Positions 6,601 to 14,820 are shown, numbered from the stretch's first letter. The stretch is DNA of 18,290 bases from an uncultured Oscillospiraceae bacterium (GCA_902478455.1 CABSLJ010000027.1:1-18290), one strand, 5' to 3'. A program made the numbers and translations. The notes: a model not told the origin generated them from the letters alone.

Positions 6601-7887
6601 TTGGATAAATTTATCATAACGGGCGGCCGGCGGCTGATCGGAGAAGTATCGGTCAGCGGAGCCAAAAACGCCGCCGTCGCCATTATTCCAGCTGCGATTC
6701 TTGCCGACGGTGTCTGTCGGATTGAAAATATACCGAATATCAACGATGTCGCCCTTATTGCCAAGATTCTGCATGAGATGGGCGCGGGGGTCAGGATGGT
6801 CAATAAATCCACGCTGGAGATTGACCCCAGGCCCATCGTTTCTCCGGTTGCATCTTATGAACTTGTGCGCCATATGCGCGCTTCTTATTATCTGTTGGGG
6901 GCGCTCTTAGGGCGCTTTTCGCGTGCGATGGTCGCCATGCCGGGCGGCTGCGACTTCGGTGTGCGGCCCATCGACCAGCACCTCAAGGGTTTTGCGGCGC
7001 TCGGCGCCTCTTACAGCCTGGAGGGCGGCATGGTGGATGTTTACGCTCCCAATCTGCAGGGCAACAACATTTATCTGGACGTTGTTTCTGTCGGCGCAAC
7101 GGTCAACATCATGCTGGCTGCCGTCAAGGCCAAGGGCATGACCGTGATAGAAAACGCTGCCAAGGAGCCGCATATCGTCGATCTCGCCAACTTCCTCAAC
7201 TCCATGGGGGCGGACGTCCGCGGAGCCGGCACCGACGTCATCAAAATCCGCGGCGTCGAGCGTCTGTCCGGCGCCACCTATTCCATTATTCCCGACCAGA
7301 TTGAGGCCGGCACCTACATGGTGGCTGCAGCGGCCACCTGCGGGGACGTCGTCGTCCGAAACGTCATCCCCAAGCATCTGGAATCCATCTCGGCCAAGCT
7401 GGAGGAGATGGGCGTCACCGTCATCGAGGAGGACGAGGCCGTGCGGGTCAGCCGCACCGGCCGCCTCAACAAATGCAACATCAAAACGATGCCGCATCCC
7501 GGCTTCCCCACCGATATGCAGCCGCAAATCGCCGTGCTGCTTTCCATCGCCAACGGTACGAGCATCATCAATGAAAATGTATGGGACAACCGCTACCGGT
7601 ACGTCGAGGAGCTGCGCCGCATGGGCGCACAGGTTTCGGTCGACGGCAAGATCGCCGTTTTTGAAGGCGTGCGGGAGCTGGTCGGCGCGCCGGTCAAGGC
7701 GACCGACCTGCGCGCAGGCGCGGCCATGATCATCGCCGGGCTCATCGCCCGGGGAGAAACCCAGATTGAAGACATTGACCACATTGAGCGCGGCTATGAG
7801 GACGTGGTGGAAAAGTTCCGCAGTCTCGGCGCGGACATCCGCAGGGTACACGTGCCCGACCAAACGGTCGTGGCCAAGGCTCTGTGA
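6601..7887 (+). CDS. murA: UDP-N-acetylglucosamine 1-carboxyvinyltransferase
   Basis: This 428-residue enzyme catalyses the first committed step of peptidoglycan synthesis, transfer of enolpyruvate from PEP to UDP-GlcNAc, in the cytoplasm. Motifs seen: SGAKNAA with Lys22-Asn23; the active-site loop MPGGCDFGVRPIDQH with Cys117, which forms the PEP adduct and is the fosfomycin target; and PHPGFPTDMQPQ with the catalytic Asp. Length is normal for the family. The start is TTG 6601, with TAGGAG 9 bases upstream. Many Firmicutes carry two paralogues (MurA/MurZ); which one this is cannot be decided here. Two promoters appear to feed it, the distal one with an adjacent candidate WalR box. A terminator-like hairpin separates it from walJ. 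Confidence 0.96.
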   Translation: MDKFIITGGRRLIGEVSVSGAKNAAVAIIPAAILADGVCRIENIPNINDVALIAKILHEMGAGVRMVNKSTLEIDPRPIVSPVASYELVRHMRASYYLLGALLGRFSRAMVAMPGGCDFGVRPIDQHLKGFAALGASYSLEGGMVDVYAPNLQGNNIYLDVVSVGATVNIMLAAVKAKGMTVIENAAKEPHIVDLANFLNSMGADVRGAGTDVIKIRGVERLSGATYSIIPDQIEAGTYMVAAAATCGDVVVRNVIPKHLESISAKLEEMGVTVIEEDEAVRVSRTGRLNKCNIKTMPHPGFPTDMQPQIAVLLSIANGTSIINENVWDNRYRYVEELRRMGAQVSVDGKIAVFEGVRELVGAPVKATDLRAGAAMIIAGLIARGETQIEDIDHIERGYEDVVEKFRSLGADIRRVHVPDQTVVAKAL

Positions 7888-7906
7888 CGATAAACAGGAA
7901 TTTTAC

Positions 7907-7937
7907 AAGGCTATCGCCTCGCAGCGGTAGCCTTTTT
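7907..7937 (+). terminator. Terminator between murA and walJ
   Basis: AAGGCTATCGC (7907-7917) pairs with GCGGTAGCCTT (7924-7934) with one G-U wobble and a 6-nt loop, running into TTTTT (7933-7937). It ends only 7 bases before the walJ ribosome binding site, so any transcript of walJ-rlmH must either read through or start very close by. It may act as a partial attenuator. Confidence 0.75.
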
Positions 7938-7956
7938 CACGATTGGAGGAAACCGC

Positions 7957-8751
7957 ATGGCACGGTTCTGTCCCCTCTTCAGCGGAAGCCGGGGGAACGC
8001 ATTCTACATCGGTTCGGCGACAGCCGGAATTCTGATTGACGCCGGGCGCAGCGCAAAACAGCTCGACTGCGCCCTCCTCGCCAGCGGCGTCGACCCTGCC
8101 GCCGTCAAGGCGGTGTTTGTCACCCACGAGCATTCCGACCACATCCAGGGGCTGCGCGTCTTTGCGGGAAGGCATCAAATACCCGTGTACGCCTCGTGCG
8201 GAACGCTGGAAGCCCTCGCCGGGCAGAACGTCCTCGACGGCCGGACAGCGGCCTTCGCCATCGGCAGCGGTGGTGTGGAATGCGCCGGCATGTACATAAC
8301 CTCCTTTTCCACCCCGCACGATAGCCGCGAAAGCGTCGGTTTTGTCGTCCGTACGGCGGACGACCGCTCGGCGGCCGTCGCCACCGACCTGGGCGTGATG
8401 TCCGATACAGTCCGCAAAGCGGCCGCGGGCTGTGATCTTGTGGCGCTCGAATCCAATCACGATGTCGGCATGCTCAAAAACGGGGCCTATCCCTATCCCC
8501 TCAAGCGCCGCATCCTCTCCGAGCGGGGCCATCTCTCCAACGAGGACTGTGCCAGAGAGCTGCCCGCCCTGGCGCGCGGCGGTACGACGCGCTTTGTTCT
8601 CTCCCATCTCAGCCGGGAGAACAACCTTCCCGCGCTCGCCTACCAGACCGCTCTGTGCGCCCTTTTGGAGGGCGGCATGCGGCAGGGAATCGACTTTGAG
8701 CTGACCGTAGCCGGGGAAGAGAACCGGGAAGGCCGCGCCATTCTGTTTTAA
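7957..8751 (+). CDS. walJ: Metallo-beta-lactamase-fold hydrolase WalJ (YycJ)
   Basis: This 264-residue protein has the metal-binding motif THEHSDHIQGL (His57, His59, Asp61, His62) near the N-terminus and the later conserved block ESNHDVGMLKNGAYPYPLKRRIL...GHLSN typical of YycJ/WalJ. Family knowledge: YycJ is a putative 5'-3' DNA exonuclease or nuclease-like protein linked to the WalRK wall-homeostasis locus and to coordination of wall growth with division. The start ATG 7957 has GGAGGAAA close upstream. rlmH follows after 68 bp, as in many Firmicutes, but walRK, yycH and yycI are absent from the window. Confidence 0.88.
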   Translation: MARFCPLFSGSRGNAFYIGSATAGILIDAGRSAKQLDCALLASGVDPAAVKAVFVTHEHSDHIQGLRVFAGRHQIPVYASCGTLEALAGQNVLDGRTAAFAIGSGGVECAGMYITSFSTPHDSRESVGFVVRTADDRSAAVATDLGVMSDTVRKAAAGCDLVALESNHDVGMLKNGAYPYPLKRRILSERGHLSNEDCARELPALARGGTTRFVLSHLSRENNLPALAYQTALCALLEGGMRQGIDFELTVAGEENREGRAILF

Positions 8752-8819
8752 AAAACGGCTTTGCCCGCTGTGTTTCAACGGCGGACGGCTGGACGCCGGC
8801 CCAAAAGGAGGAAAAACCT

Positions 8820-9299
8820 GTGCTCACCGTGACGCTGCTGTGCGTTGGAAAATTGAAGGAGACCTATTGGCGGGATGCCTGCGCCGAGTACGCCAAGCGG
8901 ATGGGCCCGTTTTGCAGATTCTCGCTTGTGGAGGTGGAGGAACACCGCCTGCCGGAAAGGCCCTCCGCGGCGGAGATACAGGCCGGGCTGGCGGCGGAGG
9001 GCAGGCGTCTGCTGCAAAAGGCGGGCAGAGCGCGCATCGTCGCCCTGTGCATTGAGGGCAAGACCCTTTCTTCGCCCGAGCTGGCCTGTGTTCTGGAGAC
9101 GTCGGCTTCGTCGGGCGTCAGCAGTATTGCGTTTGTCATCGGCAGTTCTTACGGCCTCTCTGAAGAGGTCAAGGCGGCCGCTTTTCTGCGGCTGTCCATG
9201 TCCCGCATGACCTTCCCCCATCAGCTTGCCCGCGTGATGCTGTGCGAGCAGCTTTACCGCTCCTTTCAGATTCTTTCCGACGGCCGTTACCACAAATAG
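8820..9299 (+). CDS. rlmH: 23S rRNA (pseudouridine-1915-N3)-methyltransferase
   Basis: This 159-residue protein has exactly the usual RlmH length. It is a SPOUT-class enzyme that methylates pseudouridine 1915 in helix 69 of 23S rRNA, using S-adenosylmethionine, on the assembled 70S ribosome. Recognised features are the N-terminal LTVTLLCVGKLKETYWRD, the SAM-binding FVIGSSYGLSEEV, and the C-terminal LSMSRMTFPHQLARVMLCEQLYRSF ending in YHK. The start is GTG 8820, with AAGGAGG 8 bases upstream. It is probably cotranscribed with walJ. Confidence 0.95.
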   Translation: MLTVTLLCVGKLKETYWRDACAEYAKRMGPFCRFSLVEVEEHRLPERPSAAEIQAGLAAEGRRLLQKAGRARIVALCIEGKTLSSPELACVLETSASSGVSSIAFVIGSSYGLSEEVKAAAFLRLSMSRMTFPHQLARVMLCEQLYRSFQILSDGRYHK

Positions 9300-9598
9300 C
9301 CCGGCGGTTGGTCCGACCTAGGGCTGCGGGCGGGAAAGATGCGGCCGGGAAAACAAGCCGGATCATCAAGGCGGACGCCGTGCAAGCGGCCGGAAGAATT
9401 TTTCCCGCATTGGCAGATTGCGTATATTTTGTTGGAAATTGTCCATGATTTTTTCAAGATAAAATCAGGGGATATGCGCAATTTTGGAGAGTTTGCTCTT
9501 TTGCTGTTGTTGTGTTCCCGGGTTTGTGCTAGAATATGATGTGATCTCAAATTGGCGCATGTTCCGCTTGAGCAAATATTGCGAGGGGGTGCAATTGT
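9300..9598. other. Intergenic region ahead of the BTAD-pilus operon
   Basis: About 300 bp without a convincing gene. The first half is GC-rich with scattered CCGG repeats; the second half is AT-rich and carries the promoter listed separately. A small open frame (9339-9539) lacks a ribosome binding site and overlaps the promoter, so it is not called. GCAAATATTGC (9572-9582), a short dyad beside the ribosome binding site, could be an operator. No strong terminator for rlmH was seen. Confidence 0.5.
9507..9535 (+). promoter_or_regulatory. Promoter of the BTAD-pilus operon
   Basis: TTGTTG (9507-9512), a 17-base spacer and TAGAAT (9530-9535) with an extended -10 TGC at 9527-9529. Predicted start near 9542, leader of about 57 nt. 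No other clear promoter was found before the pilT stop codon. Confidence 0.65.
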
Positions 9599-10807
9599 AT
9601 GGAGAAAACGTCGGCATCGGAAAAAATCACCGTCAAAATGCTGGGCGGTTTCACCATCAGCCAGGGAGATCGCGTGATATCCGAGAGCGACGGCCGCACC
9701 AAAAAGGTGTGGATGTTGATCGAATATCTTCTGGCGCACCGCAGAAATGATATCTCTCAGGAAAAGCTGATTGAAATTCTTTGGGAAGACGAGGAGTGCG
9801 ACGCGCCCTTCAACGCTCTGAAAAATCTTGTCTACCGGGCGAGAAAGCAGCTCGGAGAGCTTTCTCCGGGCGGCAAAACCGAATACATCCGCTTTGCGCG
9901 CAACACCTACGCCTGGAACAACGATCTCTCGTGCGAGATAGACGCCGAGGAGTTTGAGCGTCATTACAAACTCGCCTCCAGCGGCGCGGCGAGCGAGGAG
10001 GAGAGCGTCTCTCATTACAAAACGGCCCTCTCCCTCTATACGGGCGAATTTCTGCCCAAGTCGGCTTATGATACCTGGGTCATTTCCAAAAGCGCCTATT
10101 ATATGAGCCTCTACAACGAATGCGTCCGGCGTGTCTCCGTCATTCTGCTGGATCAGGACCGCTACGATGAAATTGTCCTGATCTGTGAACAGGCGGTCGC
10201 TCTCTATCCCTTTGAGGAGGAGATTCACAAGCTGCTGCTGTATTCCTACATGAAGGCGGGGAAGATCAACAAGGCGCTTTCCCATTATGAGTATATCTCC
10301 GATATGTTCTACAGGGAACTGGGTGTCAACATCACCGAATCCTTCCGCAGCATTTACAAGGAGATCGTCAAGGGCGTCAGCACGGTTGAGACCGATCTCA
10401 ATATCATCAAGCAGGACCTCAGGGAGGCGTGCGAAAGCAGCGGCGCTTTCTACTGCGATTACGATATCTTCAAAAATATTTACCGGCTGCAGGCGCGTTC
10501 CATGATGCGCACCGGACAATCGATCCATGTCGCGCTTCTGACGCTCAGCGACAAAAGCGGGGACATTCCCAAGGACGAGGTGCTCAAGCTCGCAATGCCT
10601 CAGCTGCGCGACTGCATTGTTTCCAGCCTGCGCAAGGGGGACACCGTCTCCATGTACAGCGCCGCGCAGTACGTTGTTATTCTGCCCATGACCACCTATG
10701 AAAACGGTGAAATGGTCATGAAGCGGATTACCGGACGGTTCCGCCAGACCTATAAGAAAGGGAACCTGATCCTCAACACGCGGCTCAACAGCATCGAACC
10801 CAGCTGA
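9599..10807 (+). CDS. BTAD-type transcriptional regulator with a GGDEF-like C-terminal domain
   Basis: This 402-residue protein starts with a winged-helix DNA-binding domain of the Trans_reg_C/OmpR type (about 9-107, VKMLGGFTIS...ISQEKLIEILWEDE...ALKNLVYRARKQLG). A TPR-rich bacterial transcriptional activator domain (BTAD) follows (about 113-257, containing EEEIHKLLLYSYMKAGKINKAL), as in SARP-like regulators. Residues ~300-402 look like a nucleotide-cyclase/GGDEF fold in which the signature loop reads SAAQY (354-358) within MYSAAQYVVILP. The acidic catalytic residues are gone, so it is more likely a sensor or dimerisation domain than an enzyme. It has the only promoter of the downstream pilus-like genes and sits 49 bp before the next gene, so it probably controls this operon. 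Start ATG 9599, GAGGGGGT 8 bases upstream. Confidence 0.85.
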   Translation: MEKTSASEKITVKMLGGFTISQGDRVISESDGRTKKVWMLIEYLLAHRRNDISQEKLIEILWEDEECDAPFNALKNLVYRARKQLGELSPGGKTEYIRFARNTYAWNNDLSCEIDAEEFERHYKLASSGAASEEESVSHYKTALSLYTGEFLPKSAYDTWVISKSAYYMSLYNECVRRVSVILLDQDRYDEIVLICEQAVALYPFEEEIHKLLLYSYMKAGKINKALSHYEYISDMFYRELGVNITESFRSIYKEIVKGVSTVETDLNIIKQDLREACESSGAFYCDYDIFKNIYRLQARSMMRTGQSIHVALLTLSDKSGDIPKDEVLKLAMPQLRDCIVSSLRKGDTVSMYSAAQYVVILPMTTYENGEMVMKRITGRFRQTYKKGNLILNTRLNSIEPS

Positions 10808-10856
10808 ACGGACGTCTATTCGGCCGGCTGAACACCCCAAAAAGGAGGCGAGACCA

Positions 10857-12149
10857 ATGAAAAAACGTAAGAGCGTTCTTTGCCTGGTCTGCGCGCTCCT
10901 TTTCTTTTTGAGCGCCTGCCGGCCGGCCGACCTTCTGACGAGCGAGCCGGGGGAAAGCTCGGAGGGGATGAGCCATTCCTCCACGGACGGGACGGAATCG
11001 GAGCAAAGCGGCGGCGCTTCCGGCGACCCGTCGAGTGAGGAAGTTTCCTCCGGGGAGGACGCTTCCTCAGAGGACAGCTCCGCAGACGAAAGCTCCGAAG
11101 CGAATTCCTCCGAAGACGCATCCTCCGAAGAGCCGTCCCAGAGTGCTTCCTCCTCCCAGAGCGGCGTATCCTCTCAGGCGTCTTCCAAGCCGAACACGCC
11201 CTCCTCTTCCAAGCCGTCCACATCGACTGCGCCGTCCTCCAAGCCGTCGTCCTCCTCCAAGCCCGCCTCCTCTGCTGCGCCCACGCCGACTCCGACCCCC
11301 ACACCCGATCCGACGCCCTCGGAGCCCGGCTTTTCATGGGATGCCGGCGGCAACTACACCGGCGCCATCAGCGTGCGGGAGAATGGCGTTTCGGGCACTC
11401 AGTTTGAAAAGCGCGGCGGTATCATCGACTACGGCAACGCCTCACAGGGCTATGTCATGGTCAAGCGCACCTTTGCTGAAAAGTGCATGGCGCGCGTCAC
11501 CGGTCCCTCGGGCGTCCAATATACCTATCCCATCCCCAATGCCAATACTTATTACGCCCTGCCCCTGCAGATGGGCAACGGCTCCTATACAATCGATGTG
11601 CTGCAGAACGTGCAGGGAAGCTCCTACGTCAAGGCGGCCTCCACCACCGTTTCGGTTTCCCTGAGCCAGGGATCGATCAATTACCTCTATCCCAACATTT
11701 ATGCCAACTACAATTCAAATTCTTCCGCCGTCCGCAAGGGCTTTGGGCTGTGCATGAACGCGAAGAACGATCTCGACAAGGTCAAGTCGGTCTACAACTA
11801 CATCATCCGCAACATCTCTTACAACTACGCGCTGGCGGCCAATCCGCCTTCCAACTATGTGCCCAATCCGGATGCGACCCTTTCCTCGGGGACCGGCATC
11901 TGTTTTGACTACGCCTGTCTGATGGCCACCATGCTGCGTTCCCAGGGCGTGCCCACCAAGATCGTCTTCGGCTACGCGGGGGGCGTATATCACGCCTGGA
12001 ACGAGGTTTACATCCAAAACAAGGGGTGGATCACCGTCGGCATTCCGTCCAACGGGGGCTGGAAGCGGCTGGATTCCACCTTTGGCGTCAGCTCTTCGGA
12101 CAGCTACCTGGAAAACAATGCGAATTACACCTCCACGCAGTATTTTTGA
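10857..12149 (+). CDS. Transglutaminase-fold lipoprotein with a Ser/Pro-rich stalk
   Basis: This 430-residue surface lipoprotein has a signal peptide ending in a lipobox (LSAC, Cys21). Residues ~30-155 form a low-complexity linker, first Ser/Glu-rich, then SSKPS-type repeats and a TPTPTP stretch, suited to crossing the thick wall. The C-terminal ~130 residues form a transglutaminase-like domain with the full triad: Cys349 in GICFDYA, His379 in YHAWNEVY and Asp406 in RLDSTFG. Family members act as proteases, peptide hydrolases or crosslinking enzymes; the substrate here is unknown. AAGGAGG lies 8 bases before the ATG. It sits between the BTAD regulator and pilC with about 50-bp gaps, which implies a role linked to the pilus-like machine. 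Confidence 0.88.
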   Translation: MKKRKSVLCLVCALLFFLSACRPADLLTSEPGESSEGMSHSSTDGTESEQSGGASGDPSSEEVSSGEDASSEDSSADESSEANSSEDASSEEPSQSASSSQSGVSSQASSKPNTPSSSKPSTSTAPSSKPSSSSKPASSAAPTPTPTPTPDPTPSEPGFSWDAGGNYTGAISVRENGVSGTQFEKRGGIIDYGNASQGYVMVKRTFAEKCMARVTGPSGVQYTYPIPNANTYYALPLQMGNGSYTIDVLQNVQGSSYVKAASTTVSVSLSQGSINYLYPNIYANYNSNSSAVRKGFGLCMNAKNDLDKVKSVYNYIIRNISYNYALAANPPSNYVPNPDATLSSGTGICFDYACLMATMLRSQGVPTKIVFGYAGGVYHAWNEVYIQNKGWITVGIPSNGGWKRLDSTFGVSSSDSYLENNANYTSTQYF

Positions 12150-12200
12150 TCGGCGCTTGAGTCCCGGCCTGACGGAACGGGGAAGAAGGAGAGAGAAACG

Positions 12201-13268
12201 ATGAGTGAAAACAAAGCGAAACGCAGCCGCAAGGGCGCCTTTTGTGCCGAGGACATCTCTTTGTTCTGTTCGCAGATGGCGCTGATCCTGAAATCCGGCA
12301 TCCCGCTTTCGGACGGCGTCTCCGCCGTTCTGGAGAACATCCATGAGGGCAGGCCGAAGGAGATTCTGTCCGCCATCGGAGAGGACCTGGAGCGGAATGT
12401 CCCCTTCTGCGAGGCTCTGAAAAAGAGCGGCGCCTTTCCGCAGTACATGGTCAATATGATTGAAATCGGCGAAAAGTCGGGCAAGCTGGACAATGTCCTC
12501 GAAGCCCTCGCCGTATATTACGACCGCGAAGCCAAGCTGCGCAAAAGCATCCGCAGCGCCGTCGTTTACCCGCTCATCCTTGTGCTGATGATGTCGGTGG
12601 TCGTCGCCGTGCTGGTGATCAAGGTGCTCCCCATTTTTGACCAGGTCTTCCGGGATCTCGGCAGTGAAATGTCCGGCTTTGCCTCGGGCGTGATGACCGT
12701 GGGCATGGCCATCGGCAAGTACGCCTTTATTGTCATTCTCGCGCTGGCCGTGATTCTGCTGGCCGGCTTCCTGTACGCCAAGACTTCCCACGGCTCGGCG
12801 GTGTTCTCCCGCCTGTTCAGCCGTTTCTTCCTGACGCGCAAGCTTTCGGCCAAAATCGCCTCTTCCCGTTTTGCGTCTGTGATGTCCATGATGCTCTCGA
12901 GCGGCTACAGCACCGACGAGGCGCTTGAACTCGTCCCCGGCGTCCTTTCCAACGACCTTGTGGCCGAGAAGATCGCCGCCTGCCGCAAGGAGCTCAGCGA
13001 GGGCGTCTCGTTTGCCGAGGCGGTCGACAAAGCGGAGCTTTTCCCCGGCGTTTACGGCCAGATGGTCAGCGTCGGCTCCAAGACGGGCAACCTCGATTCG
13101 GTCATGAAAAAGCTGGCCGAGGTGTACGACGATGAGGTCGACCGCTCCATCAGCCGGGTGGTTTCGGTCATTGAACCCACCCTTGTGGGCATTCTGTCGG
13201 TCGTCATCGGCGCGATTCTGCTTTCGGTCATGCTGCCGCTGATGGGCATCATGTCTTCCATCGGTTGA
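12201..13268 (+). CDS. pilC: PilC/GspF inner-membrane platform protein
   Basis: This 355-residue protein has two repeated T2SSF domains: about 14-140 (LFCSQMALILKSGIPLSDGV...MIEIGEKSGKLDNVL) and about 215-345 (FASVMSMMLSSGYSTDEAL...MVSVGSKTGNLDSVM). Membrane helices lie near 118-142, 165-192 and 320-346. In type IV pili and type II secretion this polytopic protein couples the cytoplasmic ATPase to pilin insertion or removal. The duplicated domains and helix layout are complete, so it is likely functional. Start ATG 12201, AAGGAG 9 bases upstream. It is the only platform protein in the operon and presumably partners the PilT at 15471. Confidence 0.93.
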   Translation: MSENKAKRSRKGAFCAEDISLFCSQMALILKSGIPLSDGVSAVLENIHEGRPKEILSAIGEDLERNVPFCEALKKSGAFPQYMVNMIEIGEKSGKLDNVLEALAVYYDREAKLRKSIRSAVVYPLILVLMMSVVVAVLVIKVLPIFDQVFRDLGSEMSGFASGVMTVGMAIGKYAFIVILALAVILLAGFLYAKTSHGSAVFSRLFSRFFLTRKLSAKIASSRFASVMSMMLSSGYSTDEALELVPGVLSNDLVAEKIAACRKELSEGVSFAEAVDKAELFPGVYGQMVSVGSKTGNLDSVMKKLAEVYDDEVDRSISRVVSVIEPTLVGILSVVIGAILLSVMLPLMGIMSSIG

Positions 13269-13327
13269 CGGCCGGTTCGTAAGATTTTCTGATATTTTGG
13301 ATGTTTTCTAGAAAAGGAGGGATCGGG

Positions 13328-13657
13328 ATGAGACTCTATTCCACCGGCGGGCGGTTTTCCTACCGCAATCTTTTGCTGTCGGTCCTGCTCTTTACGGTGA
13401 TCATCTGCCTGTTTGTCTTTTCCCTGCAAAACACCTCCACAAGCGCCCGGAGCGAAAGCCGGCAGGTCACCGAGGCGGCCATAGAACGCGCGCTCGTCAC
13501 CTGTTACGCCGTTGAGGGGATGTATCCCGCCAGCGTCGAATACCTGGAGGAGCACTACGGCGTGCTGATTGATCACAGCCGATATGTGGTCGACTACCGC
13601 GCCGCCGGGGCCAACCTCAAGCCCTATGTGCAGCTGATCGACATCGGCTCCCAGTAG
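13328..13657 (+). CDS. Small pseudopilin-like membrane protein
   Basis: This 109-residue protein has a short basic N-terminus and one membrane helix (about 14-34), then a periplasm-side segment AAIERALVTCYAVEGMYPASVEYLEEHYGV. That segment resembles the post-helix region of pilins and GspG/GspH pseudopilins, where a residue pattern like CYAxEGxYP precedes the globular head. No Gly/Phe prepilin peptidase site is present before the helix. An upstream ATG at 13301 is in frame, but the ATG at 13328 has AAAAGGAGG 7 bases before it. The assignment rests on architecture and operon position, not on a firm domain match. Confidence 0.75.
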   Translation: MRLYSTGGRFSYRNLLLSVLLFTVIICLFVFSLQNTSTSARSESRQVTEAAIERALVTCYAVEGMYPASVEYLEEHYGVLIDHSRYVVDYRAAGANLKPYVQLIDIGSQ

Positions 13658-13686
13658 CCGTATGGCGTTTTGAGAAGCGAGGCCGG

Positions 13687-13730
13687 GCCAAAGCGCGGGC
13701 GCTTTGGCGCATGACGGGCTGCTGCAGCCC
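13687..13730 (+). other. Two tandem hairpins inside the pilus operon
   Basis: GCCAAAGCGC (13687-13696) and GCGCTTTGGC (13699-13708) form a 9-10 bp perfect stem. GGGCTG/CAGCCC (13716-13721 with 13725-13730) forms a second stem 7 bases later. They lie in the 183-bp gap between two pseudopilin-like genes, the longest gap in the operon. No U tract follows, so mRNA processing or stability control is more likely than termination. Confidence 0.5.
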
Positions 13731-13840
13731 TGGAAAGGCGTTCGCTGATTTGCAGCACTCCCGCGTCTGGTCCCGCGCAGTTTTTGCCCTGTATTCTGTC
13801 GGACCGCGCAAGCGCCCCATGAAAGGAGGAGTCAAGTCCC

Positions 13841-14326
13841 GTGAATCCAAGCAAAAAGAACCGGGCGATTGAATCGCTCTTTATCCTTCTGATCTTTACC
13901 GTTTTCATGGTGACCTCCCTTCTGACCGTAATGATCGGCGCGAACGTTTACCGCAAGGTGGTGGGGGAGACCGAATCCAACAACGCCCTGCGCGCCTCTT
14001 TTTCCTACATCGCCAACAAGGTCCGCGCGGCCGACGCAAACGGCGGCGTGCGCATCGAGCAGACGGACGACGGCCCCGTCCTATGCCTGGAAACCGACTT
14101 CGGCGGGGAGATTTTCCACACTTACATCTACCACCACGACGGCAGCCTCAGGGAATATATCGCATACCCGGAGGACCCGTTTGATCCGCAGTACGGGGAC
14201 ATCATTCTGGAAATCGAATCCTTTTCCATGGAGCAGGCGGGTGAGCTGCTTACCTTCAGCGCCTCAGAGGAGGACGGAGGAAAGCAAAGCCTGAAGCTCC
14301 GTTTGAGATCGAGCAATCCCAGCTGA
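13841..14326 (+). CDS. GspJ/PilW-like minor pseudopilin candidate
   Basis: This 161-residue protein has one N-terminal membrane helix (about 10-37, preceded by the basic stretch KKNR). A segment ALRASFSYIANKVRAAD follows, then a beta-rich head (VRIEQTDDGPVLCLET, YIYHHDGSLREYIAY, GDIILEIESFSM). This order resembles GspJ/PilW minor pseudopilins, with a 'dg-L-e' strand and a C-terminal LRLR strand. From memory it may fall in the uncharacterised Firmicutes family DUF4860; I cannot verify that here. The start is GTG 13841, with AAAGGAGGA 10 bases upstream. No canonical Gly/Phe cleavage site is visible, although Glu11 sits at the mouth of the helix. Confidence 0.75.
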   Translation: MNPSKKNRAIESLFILLIFTVFMVTSLLTVMIGANVYRKVVGETESNNALRASFSYIANKVRAADANGGVRIEQTDDGPVLCLETDFGGEIFHTYIYHHDGSLREYIAYPEDPFDPQYGDIILEIESFSMEQAGELLTFSASEEDGGKQSLKLRLRSSNPS

Positions 14327-14352
14327 CATGACGCCGGAAAGGGGGAACTCTT

Positions 14353-14805
14353 ATGATACAGCGCAAGCCGAGGTCCAACGCCTTTTTTATTGAGATCATC
14401 ATCGTCATCCTGTTTTTTTCTCTTTCCATGGCGGTCATCCTCCAGCTCTTTGTGGCTGCCCACAAAAAGAGCGCCCTCAGCAGCGAGCGCAGCCAGTCGA
14501 TGGTTCAGGTTCAGACGCTGGCCGAGGAGTTCGGCGCGCTGGGCACCGGGGAAGACCCGCTCGGCTTTTTGGAGGTTCCCGTCTCTTCGGAGGGGGATAC
14601 CTATACCGCCTCGCTTTACTTTGACGACCAATGGCGCAGCGTAGAGGAGAATCCCGCCTATGTTCTGCGTGTGACGGCCCGCGCCGAAGCGCGCGAAGCG
14701 GGCGTGATGCTCTGCGCCGAGCTGACGGCCGAACGTCCGCACGCCGGCCAGGAGACCGAAACACTCTATTCGCTGCAAACACAAAAATACGCCCCCGGCG
14801 CGTAG
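14353..14805 (+). CDS. GspI/PilV-like minor pseudopilin candidate
   Basis: This 150-residue protein begins MIQRKPRSNAFFIEIIIVILFF, the nearest thing to a pilin N-terminus in the locus. A basic leader is followed by a hydrophobic helix (about 11-34) with Glu14 in place of the conserved pilin Glu+5. The expected Gly at -1 is replaced (Asn9 if Glu14 is +5), so processing by a standard prepilin peptidase is doubtful. The amphipathic continuation AAHKKSALSSERSQSMVQVQTLAEEF and the small beta head resemble GspI/PilV. AAAGGGGG precedes the ATG by 7 bases. It lies 26 bp after the preceding gene, so they are cotranscribed. Confidence 0.75.
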   Translation: MIQRKPRSNAFFIEIIIVILFFSLSMAVILQLFVAAHKKSALSSERSQSMVQVQTLAEEFGALGTGEDPLGFLEVPVSSEGDTYTASLYFDDQWRSVEENPAYVLRVTARAEAREAGVMLCAELTAERPHAGQETETLYSLQTQKYAPGA

Positions 14806-14820
14806 GCCGGGAGCGCACCG

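Noticed and set aside
9339..9539. 66-codon plus-strand frame ahead of the BTAD regulator
   Set aside because: No ribosome binding site; it runs through the promoter of the next gene, and the hydrophobic tail comes from AT-rich DNA.
14353..14805. Canonical type IV major pilin
   Set aside because: The helix-proximal Glu is present but the Gly at -1 and the usual Phe-Thr-Leu pattern are missing, so it is called pseudopilin-like only.
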